A DNA stretch of 26,203 bases from Snowella sp031396835 (lineage in GTDB: Bacteria; Cyanobacteriota; Cyanobacteriia; Cyanobacteriales; Microcystaceae), in NCBI GenBank assembly GCA_031396835.1, contig JANNLO010000142.1, positions 1 through 26,203 on the forward strand. The letters run 5' to 3'. Made by a program: the position numbers and the translations under genes. This document shows, one piece after another, positions 15,655 through 24,030 of this stretch (positions within the stretch are counted from its first letter, which is position 1; every line of letters starts with the position of its first letter). Below the pieces are notes generated by a model that searched no databases, had not been told where the DNA came from, and saw only the letters and a list, made by a program, of their open reading frames with translations.

Positions 15655-16007
15655 ATTGGATAAATTATCGCATTATCGGGAACCTCCAGGAAGTCTGATA
15701 TTTCCTTTTTTTTGTTTTGAGCCTCAGATTTTTATTGATATTAGATTTTAAGTTGCCTGCGATCGCTTTAATTCACTAATTTTTAGTCCCTAATTAATTG
15801 CGCTCGAAGTATTTTTTGGGACTGATAATCAAGGATTTTAATTAATAGATGATCGCTATTTTTAGAGCTTAATTAATTTACTAGATTTATTAATATTCTT
15901 AGTTTGATTTAAGTAAACATTACTAAGTTTATCAAAAAACTAACTAGGATTAAAAGACTATTAATTAAGCTTAAAAAGATTACTTTAAAATTAAGTATGA
16001 TCATCAT
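15655..16007. other. AT-rich intergenic region
   Basis: 353 bp between the HEAT-repeat start and the stop of the FAD oxidoreductase gene, so it should hold a promoter for the former and an end signal for the latter. I see one HIP1 octamer (near 15760) and a perfect 12-bp inverted pair, AGCTTAATTAAT (15866-15877) and ATTAATTAAGCT (15960-15971), 82 nt apart. Part of that match is trivial, because TTAATTAA is itself palindromic. No gene, RNA or classic terminator was recognised. Confidence 0.45.
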
Positions 16008-17348
16008 TTAACTTAGCCAAGTTTTCATTTTTCCTGGATTCATTAAACCATAAGGATCAACCAGTTTTTTTAGAGCTAATTGTTCAGGATTAATCTGACC
16101 AGATCCACCTTCTTCAATCGTATAAACATGGGGATTTGCGATACTAGCTCCTTGCGCTTGATGATAAGCAATAATCTCATTTAAGCGTTCTTCTGTCGTA
16201 AAACGAACTAAGGGTAAACCTGCAGGAATAACTTTACCATTGACTTTCAAAAATTCTAAATGAATCATCACTTCATCTCCAAAATAATGATAAAAATGTT
16301 CGACTTTTTCTACTGTCCAATAAAAGATTTGTAAGTAAGTTAAATTAGGATCAATACTTCTCGCTAATAAAGTTGTGTGATTCCAATTAAATTCTAATAA
16401 ACTATGACTCTTGCTTGCTTCTTGAGCATTTTTTTGATAGGTAATTTGCCCTGAATATTCTTCAACTAAAGCTTTTGTTGCTTCTAAATCGTATTCAGAA
16501 ATCATTAACAATGCACAGTGTTTTTGAGGAGAAATGTAATCTTTTAAAGCTGTAAAATATTGAGAAATAGGAGCCGCATGAATCCCGACTTGCTTTTTAA
16601 TAATGCCGCTACTTTCACTTAATATTTGACCAAAATTAACGGCTTGTTTAAAGTCATCAAAAGTCACGATCAATTCTGCCCAAAAATAGACAGGTGCAAG
16701 GGCAATTTCTAGTTGAGTAATAATGCCATTGGTTCCATAAGCATGAATCACAGATTGGGTTTTGTCACCTCGTAATTCAATGATTTGCGGTTGCTTTTCT
16801 AGGGTGATAATTCGCAATGCTTTAATATTTCCGCGATCGCTGATCATGCCATAATTTACCGAACCCATGCCCACACTGCCACCAGCAATAAAGCCGCCAA
16901 TTGTCGCTGTACGATAGGTAGAAGGAGCCATTCGTAGTTCCCAGCCGATTTCTTTGGTTTGCTTATCTAAATTTGCCATTTTCAAACCAGGCTCGACTTT
17001 TGCCCAACCTGGTTTGAAATCAAGAATTTGATTCATCTGGCTTAAATCTAGAATAATGCCGCCTTCTAGGGGAATACATTGTCCATAGTTACCCGTCCCT
17101 GCACCTCGAATTGTTAAGGGAACACGATATTTCACAGATATTTGGGCAATTTTGATAACTTCTGATTCTTTTGTTGGACGAACAACTAGATCTCCCCGTT
17201 TTTTTCGGAGTTGATTTTCTAAAATTGGGCTGAAATGAAAATAATCTAAGGAAAGTTTTTCTATTTGCACGCGATCGCTAATAACAGTTAAATTCTGAGC
17301 AATTAATTCTTGTTGGATTTCGTGCCAAGATATCAAGTTTGATTTCAT
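16008..17348 (-). CDS. FAD-binding oxidoreductase (GlcD/VAO-PCMH type)
   Basis: A 446-residue flavoprotein using the ATG at 17348 (a GTG three codons upstream is also possible; neither has a clear ribosome site). The FAD-binding PCMH domain spans residues about 50-230: VVRPTKESEVIKIAQ, LTIRGAGTGNYGQCIPLEGG, ILDLSQMNQI, then APSTYRTATIGGFIAGGSVG and ISDRGNIKALRIIT. The C-terminal half is the substrate domain and ends with DPYGLMNPGKMKTW, which is typical of glycolate/lactate oxidase-type enzymes. It lacks the Fe-S partner genes of glycolate oxidase nearby, so the substrate, probably a 2-hydroxy acid or related compound, is unknown. It is divergent from trpS. Confidence 0.87.
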   Translation of the reverse strand: MKSNLISWHEIQQELIAQNLTVISDRVQIEKLSLDYFHFSPILENQLRKKRGDLVVRPTKESEVIKIAQISVKYRVPLTIRGAGTGNYGQCIPLEGGIILDLSQMNQILDFKPGWAKVEPGLKMANLDKQTKEIGWELRMAPSTYRTATIGGFIAGGSVGMGSVNYGMISDRGNIKALRIITLEKQPQIIELRGDKTQSVIHAYGTNGIITQLEIALAPVYFWAELIVTFDDFKQAVNFGQILSESSGIIKKQVGIHAAPISQYFTALKDYISPQKHCALLMISEYDLEATKALVEEYSGQITYQKNAQEASKSHSLLEFNWNHTTLLARSIDPNLTYLQIFYWTVEKVEHFYHYFGDEVMIHLEFLKVNGKVIPAGLPLVRFTTEERLNEIIAYHQAQGASIANPHVYTIEEGGSGQINPEQLALKKLVDPYGLMNPGKMKTWLS

Positions 17349-17574
17349 TATTTTCACTGGATTAAATATTAATAATTAACGTAAATAAATTTTTAGGAAC
17401 TGACTGTTTAAATTCAAAAGTTAGTGTTTGATTAACTCTGTTAAAATTGCTTATAAACTGCGATCGCATCAAAAAAACGAGCAACAAGAATAATAATAAC
17501 GCAAGAAAACTTTACAGAAAGTCCTAAAGTAATTATAAAATTAAACGACAAGCTCATTGAACTACGATTAAAGC

Positions 17575-18585
17575 ATGGTTAAGCAAAGAATTCTCTCTGG
17601 TGTGCAACCGACTGGCAATCTACATTTAGGTAATTATTTAGGTGCGATTCGCAATTGGGTTGAAAATCAACAGGATTACGATAATTTCTTCTGTGTAGTG
17701 GATTTACACGCTATTACTGTTCCCCATAATCCCAAACAACTTGCCCAAAATACCTATGCGATCGCGGCTCTTTATCTTGCCTGTGGTATTGATTTACAAT
17801 ATTCTACTATTTTTGTCCAATCCCATGTTTCTGCCCACAGTGAATTGACTTGGTTATTGAATTGTATTACTCCGCTTAATTGGTTGGAACGCATGACACA
17901 ATATAAAGAAAAAGCTCTAAAACAAGGAGAAAATGTGAGCGTTGGTTTGCTAGATTATCCTGTTCTAATGGCGGCAGATATTTTGCTTTATGATACCGAT
18001 AAAGTGCCTGTTGGAGAAGATCAAAAACAACATTTAGAACTGACTAGAGATATTGTTATTCGGATTAATGATCAATTTGGCAGTAAAGAAAAACCCGTTT
18101 TAAAATTGCCAGAACCCTTAATTCGCAAAGAAGGAGCAAGAGTTATGAGCTTAACTGATGGCACTAAAAAAATGTCTAAATCTGATGAATCGGAACTGAG
18201 TAGAATTAATCTATTAGATATGCCTGATGTGATTCAGAAAAAGATCAAAAAATGTAAAACCGATCCTATTAAAGGACTCGTTTTTGATGATCCTAAACGC
18301 CCTGAATGTAATAATTTATTGACACTTTATACTATTCTTTCAGGCAAAATCAAATCAGAAGTTGCTATTGAAGCTCAAGAAATGGGTTGGGGACAATTTA
18401 AACCTTTATTAACAGAAACGGTCATTGAATCATTGAAACCAATTCAGGATCAATATCAATCTATTATGAATGATAAAAGTTATTTACAGTCTGTTTTAAA
18501 AGATGGTCAAAACAAAGCTGAAACTGTTGCAAATGAAACATTAACTCGGGTTAAAAATGCGTTGGGTTATTTACCAAAATTTTAA
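17575..18585 (+). CDS. trpS: Tryptophanyl-tRNA synthetase
   Basis: A 336-residue class Ic aminoacyl-tRNA synthetase that charges tRNA-Trp. The HIGH-like motif is TGNLHLGNYLG (13-23) and the KMSKS loop is at 199-203 (TKKMSKSDES). SGVQPTGNLHLG, LLDYPVLMAADIL and VPVGEDQKQHLELTRDI are hallmark segments. Length is normal for the bacterial enzyme. The gene stands 217 bp from the divergent FAD oxidoreductase gene, with a HIP1 site near 17460 in between, and 55 bp upstream of the methylenetetrahydrofolate-reductase-family gene. Confidence 0.97.
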   Translation: MVKQRILSGVQPTGNLHLGNYLGAIRNWVENQQDYDNFFCVVDLHAITVPHNPKQLAQNTYAIAALYLACGIDLQYSTIFVQSHVSAHSELTWLLNCITPLNWLERMTQYKEKALKQGENVSVGLLDYPVLMAADILLYDTDKVPVGEDQKQHLELTRDIVIRINDQFGSKEKPVLKLPEPLIRKEGARVMSLTDGTKKMSKSDESELSRINLLDMPDVIQKKIKKCKTDPIKGLVFDDPKRPECNNLLTLYTILSGKIKSEVAIEAQEMGWGQFKPLLTETVIESLKPIQDQYQSIMNDKSYLQSVLKDGQNKAETVANETLTRVKNALGYLPKF

Positions 18586-18640
18586 GAAGTTAATCTGTTT
18601 AAAACTATCAACTATTCACCGTTAATTATTAATATTAAAA

Positions 18641-19537
18641 ATGCTCACTCAGTTTCGTCAAGCGATCGCGTCTAAAGACTTTTTAATTACTGCCGAAGTC
18701 ACACCTCCAAAAGGCGGCAATCCTCAACGAATGTTAGACGTTTCCCAGGGATTAAAAGGAAGAGTTCACGCGGTGAATTTGACCGATGGCAGTAGGGCGG
18801 TTTTACGGATGTCTTCCTTTGCGGCTTCTTTGATTTTGCAAAAAGATGGACTAGAACCGATTTGTCAGTTCACCTGCCGCGATCGCAATATTATTGGTTT
18901 GCAAGCCGACTTAATGGGAGCCTATGCCTTGGGAATTGGGAATATTTTGGCTTTAACAGGCGATCCCATGAAAGCAGGAGATTATCCCCAAGCTAAAGCC
19001 GTGTTTGACCTCGAATCTGTGCGTTTATTGCAACTTATCGAGAAACTTAATTCAGGTTTTGACCATAACCAGAAACCATTACCCGATGAAGCCTTAGATT
19101 TATGGGCAGGAGCCGCCGTCGATCCCCAATCCAAAAGTTGGTCGGGTTTACAACAACGTTTTGAACGGAAATTAGCAGCAGGAGCGCAATTTTTTCAAAG
19201 TCAATTAATTACGGATTTTGAGCGATTAGATAAATTTATGACCCAAATTGCGGCAGGTTGTGATAAACCAATTTTAGCGGGAATTTTCTTGTTAAAATCT
19301 GCTAAAAATGCCCAATTTATCAATAAAAATGTTCCTGGGGTGGAAATTCCTGATGAAATAATCCAACGACTCGCCCAGGCTAGAGATCCTTTGCAAGAAG
19401 GAGTTAAAATTGCGGCCGAACAAGTCATTGCTGCCAAAGATCTGTGTCAGGGTGTTCATTTGATGGCGATTAAACGGGAAGACCTGGTTCCCCAAATTTT
19501 AGATTTAGCGGGAATAGCACCAGTAAAAACTTATTAA
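18641..19537 (+). CDS. Methylenetetrahydrofolate reductase family protein
   Basis: A 298-residue flavoprotein-type (beta/alpha)8 barrel of the MTHFR family, which reduces 5,10-methylene-THF to 5-methyl-THF for methionine synthesis. Visible features are the catalytic glutamate segment TAEVTPPKGG (E19), VHAVNLTDGSRAVLRMSS, PICQFTCRDRN and ALTGDPMKAGDYP with the flavin-binding aspartate (D108). The 'PPKG' and 'TCRDRN' forms are closer to the non-enteric branch of the family (archaea, acetogens, cyanobacteria) than to E. coli MetF, so the electron donor may differ. It follows trpS in the same direction with a 55-bp gap. I left the symbol blank because of that divergence. Confidence 0.85.
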   Translation: MLTQFRQAIASKDFLITAEVTPPKGGNPQRMLDVSQGLKGRVHAVNLTDGSRAVLRMSSFAASLILQKDGLEPICQFTCRDRNIIGLQADLMGAYALGIGNILALTGDPMKAGDYPQAKAVFDLESVRLLQLIEKLNSGFDHNQKPLPDEALDLWAGAAVDPQSKSWSGLQQRFERKLAAGAQFFQSQLITDFERLDKFMTQIAAGCDKPILAGIFLLKSAKNAQFINKNVPGVEIPDEIIQRLAQARDPLQEGVKIAAEQVIAAKDLCQGVHLMAIKREDLVPQILDLAGIAPVKTY

Positions 19538-19690
19538 TGGAGCTTTTTAACGCTTATCTCTTGGTTATTCAGATTAATAATTTAAACAGGTTCCTACTTC
19601 ATCAACAACTTTGACAGCTTGTCTTTTGACGCGGTGCTTCTTTCTTACCTAAGCTTAAAAAATCTGTGATTAATTGGCAAAAGCTAGTCT

Positions 19691-20041
19691 ATGAAAATCT
19701 CCATACCGCAAGAATCAGAAACTCCTCAACGCTCAGAACTTCCTGCTGGTAAAACTTTCAAGTGGCAAAACGCAAAACTTATTTCCTTTGGAATTACACC
19801 AACAGGCTATATTTCTATTGGAATTGTGCCGATGGGCGTGATTGCGATCGGAATTGTGCCAATGGGCGTGATTTCTATTGGAACTGTGGCAATGGGCGCG
19901 ATCGCGTCTGGATTTGTTTCCATGGGAATTGTCACTTTTGGCGGTGTCAGTATGTCTTGGTTCAATGGTCATCAGGCAAATCATCCGATAGCTCCGATCG
20001 CTGTTCCAGTTCCTAAAAATAGCCAGCATCAAGATCATTAA
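19691..20041 (+). CDS. Small protein built from a ten-residue Gly repeat
   Basis: A 116-residue protein whose centre (residues 31-90) is six exact ten-residue units: ISFGITPTGY, ISIGIVPMGV, IAIGIVPMGV, ISIGTVAMGA, IASGFVSMGI, VTFGGVSMSW. Each splits into two five-residue halves with Gly at the fourth place, so it may be read as twelve pentads. The polar N-terminus (1-30) and Pro/His-rich C-terminus (91-116) flank it. Such regular short periods suggest a beta-solenoid or glycine-zipper-like membrane hairpins; I do not recognise a named family. The protein has no signal peptide. The start is the ATG at 19691 (there is no strong ribosome site). It stands alone, 153 bp after the MTHFR-family gene. 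Confidence 0.7.
   Translation: MKISIPQESETPQRSELPAGKTFKWQNAKLISFGITPTGYISIGIVPMGVIAIGIVPMGVISIGTVAMGAIASGFVSMGIVTFGGVSMSWFNGHQANHPIAPIAVPVPKNSQHQDH
19781..19960 (+). repeat. 30-bp tandem repeat inside the decapeptide-repeat gene
   Basis: Six 30-bp units encode the ten-residue repeat. The third and fourth are the most alike at DNA level (ATGGGCGTGATT recurs at 19832 and 19862; GAATTGTGCC recurs at 19821 and 19851). Outer units have diverged in DNA but keep the protein pattern, which points to selection on the protein. Because the period is a multiple of three, other frames also stay open through it. Confidence 0.85.
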
Positions 20042-20347
20042 GCTTATGAAAAATAGGAAAAACTAATTTTTATAAAGTGTTTTTAGAGAAGAGATGATCA
20101 CGGTCTATTTACTAGAAATTGACGTTTTTATCTGATGAGTTTAAAATCTTTTTCTTAGTATCTTAAATATTAGTTAAAATCAGAAAAATTGATAAATTAA
20201 AGTTAACAGAAAAAGTTTAAGCAAAAATAGTAGAAGATTGAAGCAGTTACTCATACTCTATCAAAAAATGTTTAACGATATTCATTCGCTAAAAAATTCT
20301 ATAATGTTAAAGATATTCGCATTATCATAAATTTTTTCTATTAGCTA
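20042..20347. other. AT-rich intergenic region upstream of the LOG-family gene
   Basis: 306 bp with no gene seen. A TATAAT (20300-20305) lies 43 nt before the LOG-family start. Around it is an imperfect direct repeat: GTTTAACGATATTC (from 20270) and GTTAAAGATATTC (from 20306), each followed shortly by CGC. No terminator with a convincing stem was found after the decapeptide-repeat gene. Confidence 0.5.
20300..20305 (+). promoter_or_regulatory. Possible -10 box for the LOG-family gene
   Basis: A perfect TATAAT 43 nt upstream of the ATG at 20348. No consensus -35 is seen 16-18 nt upstream; a direct repeat overlaps where activators or repressors often bind. Confidence 0.4.
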
Positions 20348-21415
20348 ATGATTCCACCCTTTAAATCTAGCCTTGATCCTCAGTTTTTAGAAGCGTTTAC
20401 CCAACTTTTTAATCAATTACCAGATCACCCGAATAGTCAACTAATTCAGCAATCATTGTCTGTCCTAATCTGGATGGCCAATGAAGAAATTGAGCGCGCA
20501 GATTGGAAAATTGTAACCTCAACTCTCAAAGATTTAGAAGAAGCATTTCTCGCATTTTATCCCCATCGTCACACTCGCAAAGTCACCATTTTCGGTTCAG
20601 CTAGAATTACCTCCACTAGTCCTGAATATCAATTAGCCGTCAAATTTGCCCGTCGCCTCACGGATTTGGGGTTTATGGTGCTAACAGGAGCGGGTGGCGG
20701 CATCATGCAGGCGGGAAATGAAGGGGCAACCAGAGAACATTCTTTTGGATTAAATATTCAATTACCCTTTGAAAATTTGGCTAATGAATTTATTATTGAT
20801 GATCCCAAATTAATCAATTTTAAATATTTTTTTACTCGTAAACTTTTCTTCTTAAGAGAAAGTGATGCGATCGCCCTATTTCCAGGCGGATTTGGAACCC
20901 AAGATGAAGCATTTGAAACACTTACTCTTTGTCAGACAGGAAAATATGGGCCAGTTCCCTTAGTTTTAATTGATGAACCTAATGGAAATTATTGGAAAAA
21001 TTGGCAAATCTATCTCCAAGAAACTTTACTAGAACAAGGATTAATTAGTTTAGATGATTTCAGTCTTTATAGTATTACTAATAATGTAGAAGAAGCCTGT
21101 TCTATTATTCAAAATTTTTATTGTGTTTATCATTCCTGTCATCAAGTTAATGATATTTTAGTTATGCGACTAAATTGGGAATTAGAGGATAAAGTTATTC
21201 AACAATTCAATGAAAATTATCAGGATATTTTAATCGAAGGTAAAATTGAAAAAAGTGTTGCCTTACCCCAAGAAAAAGGAGATTCAACCGAAAATCTACC
21301 CCGCTTAATTTTTAAATTTAATCGTCAGCGATCGGGGCGTTTGTATCAATTAATCAACGAAATTAATCAGTATGCTTCTTGTTTTGTGGTTGAAAAACAT
21401 CCCGAATACAAGTAA
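20348..21415 (+). CDS. LOG-family protein (TIGR00730-type Rossmann fold), long form
   Basis: A 355-residue protein. The central Rossmann domain (residues about 75-265) has the LOG motifs GAGGGIMQAGNEGA (114-127), TRKLFFLRESDA with the conserved R164/K165, and PGGFGTQDE (179-187). Members are nucleoside 5'-monophosphate phosphoribohydrolases that release cytokinin bases or other purine/pyrimidine bases (Lonely Guy, PpnN). The usual short LOG is about 180-200 residues; this one has an extra 75-residue helical N-terminus and about 90 residues at the C-terminus, recalling the extended architecture of PpnN without being as long. It is 54 bp upstream of lgt on the same strand. The substrate is not assignable. 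Confidence 0.9.
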   Translation: MIPPFKSSLDPQFLEAFTQLFNQLPDHPNSQLIQQSLSVLIWMANEEIERADWKIVTSTLKDLEEAFLAFYPHRHTRKVTIFGSARITSTSPEYQLAVKFARRLTDLGFMVLTGAGGGIMQAGNEGATREHSFGLNIQLPFENLANEFIIDDPKLINFKYFFTRKLFFLRESDAIALFPGGFGTQDEAFETLTLCQTGKYGPVPLVLIDEPNGNYWKNWQIYLQETLLEQGLISLDDFSLYSITNNVEEACSIIQNFYCVYHSCHQVNDILVMRLNWELEDKVIQQFNENYQDILIEGKIEKSVALPQEKGDSTENLPRLIFKFNRQRSGRLYQLINEINQYASCFVVEKHPEYK

Positions 21416-21469
21416 GATTTAATTCGGTTATTGACTAAATAAAATTTATTTTAAGCTAATTTAATTTTT

Positions 21470-22321
21470 ATGATACTAGCCTTTCAATTTCAATCCCCAG
21501 GGCCAATCTTTTTTGAATTGGGATTTATCTCCTTACGTTGGTATGGTTTGTTAATCGCAACTGCCGTTTTAATAGGAGTTAGTTTTTCTCAATTTTTAGC
21601 AAAACATCGTCAACTTAATCCCGAATTAATTGCAGATTTAGCTATTTGGTTAATCATCGCAGCAATTCCTTCTGCTAGACTTTATTATGTTCTGTTTAAT
21701 TGGCACGAATATGCCCAAAGACCAGAAGATATTATGGCAATTTGGAAAGGGGGAATTGCAATTCATGGAGCTATCTTAGGTGGAACTTTAGCAACTGCTT
21801 TATTTGCTCGTTTTCAAAAAGTTTCAGTTTGGCAACTCACAGATGTCTTAGTTCCTTCTTTGGCCTTGGGTCAAGCTATTGGCCGCTGGGGAAATTTCTT
21901 CAATTCGGAAGCATTTGGTGATCCAACAAATTTACCTTGGAAGCTTTATATTCCTGTTAATTTACGTTCTTCAAATTATATTAATTTCTCCTATTTTCAT
22001 CCGACTTTTTTGTATGAATCTCTTTGGAATGTAGGAGTATTTAGTTTGTTAATTTGGCTATTTTTTTGGGGATTAAAACATCAAAATAGACTCAAATTGG
22101 GAACCCTAACATTTACCTATTTAATTAGCTATAGTTTAGGACGTTTTTGGATAGAAGGATTGCGCACCGATAGTTTAATGTTAGGGCCTCTTAAAATAGC
22201 TCAAGTAATTAGTTTATTGTTGATTATATTGGGGAGTTTAGGATTATTTTGGCTTTATAAACTAAAGCGATCGCTGCCCGATGTTATTACCAATCAAGAA
22301 CCTGTTGATCAAAATCATTAA
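21470..22321 (+). CDS. lgt: Prolipoprotein diacylglyceryl transferase
   Basis: A 283-residue inner-membrane enzyme that attaches diacylglycerol from phosphatidylglycerol to the lipobox cysteine of prolipoproteins. About seven hydrophobic segments are visible. Signature segments are WYGLLIA (24-30), GGIAIHGAILGG with the essential H99, GQAIGRWGNFFNSEAFG (the Lgt signature, R139-E147), and SLGRFWIEGLRTD in the last third. Length is typical. It is 22 bp upstream of cobM and probably shares a transcript with it. Confidence 0.96.
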   Translation: MILAFQFQSPGPIFFELGFISLRWYGLLIATAVLIGVSFSQFLAKHRQLNPELIADLAIWLIIAAIPSARLYYVLFNWHEYAQRPEDIMAIWKGGIAIHGAILGGTLATALFARFQKVSVWQLTDVLVPSLALGQAIGRWGNFFNSEAFGDPTNLPWKLYIPVNLRSSNYINFSYFHPTFLYESLWNVGVFSLLIWLFFWGLKHQNRLKLGTLTFTYLISYSLGRFWIEGLRTDSLMLGPLKIAQVISLLLIILGSLGLFWLYKLKRSLPDVITNQEPVDQNH

Positions 22322-22343
22322 CATTATTAATATAACTTGAAAT

Positions 22344-23135
22344 ATGACTCAGACTAACTTAAAACCAGCCGTTTATTTTATTGGTGCAGGGCCTGGCGAT
22401 CCTGATTTATTAACTCTTAAAGCATATAAAATTCTCTCCCAAGCTGATGCTATTTTATATGCCGATTCCCTCGTTCCCCGACAAATTTTAAGAGATGTTC
22501 GGGCAGATGCTCAACTAATTCCTACTGGCAATAAAGTATTAGAAGAAATTTTGCCTTTGATGATAGAAAAAGTCAGAAATAATCAAGTTGTTGTCAGACT
22601 TCATTCAGGAGATTTAACCCTTTATAGCGCAATTTATGAACAAATTAAAGCCTTAAATATTGCCGAAATTCCCTTTGAATTAATCCCTGGAATTAGTGCT
22701 TTTCAAGCCGCCGCCGCAAAATTGGGCGTAGAATTAACGGTTCCCGATTTAGTACAAACAATTATTCTTACTCGTATTAGTGGAGCAGCTTCTGCGGTTC
22801 CTGAATCAGAAGAATTAGCTTCTTTAGCAGCCCATAAAGCCAGCCTTTGTCTCTATTTAGCAGCTCGTCATGTAGAAAAAGCGCAGGCAAAATTATTAGA
22901 ACATTATGCCCCTGATACGCCTGTTGCCATCTGTTTTCGAGTCGGTTGGGAAGATGAAAAAATTGTCGTTGTTCCCCTAGAAAAAATGGCTTTTGTCACC
23001 CGAACAGAAGATTTAATTCGCACGACTTTATATTTAATTAGTCCCGCCTTAACTGCTAGTCAATCTGTCCGTTCTCAACTTTATCATCCTGAGCATTCTC
23101 ATTTATTTAGACCCAAGAAAAGCAAATTAAATTAA
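22344..23135 (+). CDS. cobM: Precorrin-4 C11-methyltransferase
   Basis: A 263-residue tetrapyrrole methylase using SAM to methylate C11 of precorrin-4 in cobalamin synthesis. The N-terminus has YFIGAGPGDPDLLTLKA with the GxGxGD signature (14-19). Later hallmarks are RLHSGDLTLYSAIYEQ, LIPGISAFQAAAAKLGVELT and LTRISG (the CobM/CbiF subtype), with ICFRVGWEDEKIVVVPL near the end. The anaerobic (CbiF) and aerobic names describe the same step. It lies directly after lgt, an unrelated gene, and about 9 kb from cobK. Confidence 0.94.
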   Translation: MTQTNLKPAVYFIGAGPGDPDLLTLKAYKILSQADAILYADSLVPRQILRDVRADAQLIPTGNKVLEEILPLMIEKVRNNQVVVRLHSGDLTLYSAIYEQIKALNIAEIPFELIPGISAFQAAAAKLGVELTVPDLVQTIILTRISGAASAVPESEELASLAAHKASLCLYLAARHVEKAQAKLLEHYAPDTPVAICFRVGWEDEKIVVVPLEKMAFVTRTEDLIRTTLYLISPALTASQSVRSQLYHPEHSHLFRPKKSKLN

Positions 23136-23207
23136 CATTAATTAATATTATTTATGTAATATTATTTCAGATTTAGAGTTCTAAGTTTTAGATAGTTAAA
23201 AATTCGT

Positions 23208-23213
23208 TATAAT
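23208..23213 (+). promoter_or_regulatory. Possible -10 box for the TerB fusion gene
   Basis: TATAAT 60 nt upstream of the ATG at 23273, with a poor -35 (GTTTTA) 17 nt further up. It suggests this gene can be transcribed apart from cobM. Confidence 0.3.
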
Positions 23214-23272
23214 TGATTCAGAAAATCTTTATTCTGTCTGATTAATTATTCATTTAATTTACAAAAGGTTTC

Positions 23273-23932
23273 ATGGTCAAAGTTAATCAAACTAATTATA
23301 CAAATGTTCAAATTGCTACTTGGCTCAGAGGTTTATTAACAGTTTCTTGGGCCGATGGCGACTATACCGAAGAAGAACAAACATTTATCACTGATTTAGT
23401 TCAGGAAATGGGTTTCAAAGACACCGATACTGTCTTATTCAGAACTATTACTCCTCAAGAATTAGTTGAAGGATTAGGAAACGATAAAACCACAGCCGAA
23501 AATTTTCTCAGAACAGCCGTTTTAGTAGCGATCGCCGATGGACTTTATTCACCGACCGAAGCCCAACTTTTACACAACTATAGCAAAGCCTTAGGGATCA
23601 AGGTAAAAGCCTTAGAATCTTTAGAACATACCCTTTGTAATCCAAATATTCCTCAATCCTCAGATCATCCCCATCCAGATCTCTTGCATCCCATCAAAGA
23701 TTGGTTAGATGAAATGCCCATTCTTGAGCCACGTTTAGCTAGATTTATCTGCAAATTAGTTCCGCCCCAATGTCCTTTTGAACGCGATATTACCTTATTC
23801 GGTCATAAATTAATTCATATTCCGCCTCTATGTAAACTAAATCCTCTTTATGATCAATTAGTCGGTTTACGATTTCGTTCTTTGTCCTATTTAGCCGATG
23901 ATTGCAAAGAAGATATTTCTGAATATATTTAG
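23273..23932 (+). CDS. TerB domain / Mo-dependent nitrogenase C-terminal domain fusion protein
   Basis: A 219-residue soluble protein of two parts. Residues about 10-120 form a TerB-like helical domain with the acidic metal-site style motifs WADGDYTEEE (26-35) and IADGLYSPTE (87-96). Residues about 138-215 match the Mo-nitro_C domain: HPIKDWLDEM, then RLARFICKLVPPQCPFERDI, HIPPLCKLNPLYDQLVGLRF and LSYLADDC. The second domain was named from a C-terminal extension near Mo-nitrogenase proteins; its function is not known and it also occurs in cyanobacteria without nitrogenase. No nif gene is seen in this window. The gene has its own upstream gap of 137 bp and precedes obgE by 98 bp. Confidence 0.87.
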   Translation: MVKVNQTNYTNVQIATWLRGLLTVSWADGDYTEEEQTFITDLVQEMGFKDTDTVLFRTITPQELVEGLGNDKTTAENFLRTAVLVAIADGLYSPTEAQLLHNYSKALGIKVKALESLEHTLCNPNIPQSSDHPHPDLLHPIKDWLDEMPILEPRLARFICKLVPPQCPFERDITLFGHKLIHIPPLCKLNPLYDQLVGLRFRSLSYLADDCKEDISEYI

Positions 23933-24030
23933 TTAGATTGATAAATTTATAGTAATTGTAAGAAATTGCTAGAATGAAACTAGAAAAAGAAATCAAAACT
24001 CATAAAATCACCAAAAGTAATTAATTAATC

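Noticed and set aside
15866..15971. 12-bp inverted repeat as IS ends or terminator
   Set aside because: Arms are 82 nt apart, very AT-rich and built on the palindrome TTAATTAA; no transposase frame lies between and no T-run follows.
19781..19960. CRISPR-like regular repeat
   Set aside because: Units are contiguous, in frame and coding, with no spacers and no cas genes nearby.
19733..20038. Long open frames on the minus strand (101 codons) and in another plus frame (84 codons) across the decapeptide-repeat gene
   Set aside because: They stay open only because the 30-bp DNA period is a multiple of three. Their translations are Arg/His/Asn/Cys-rich shadows with no sensible start context.
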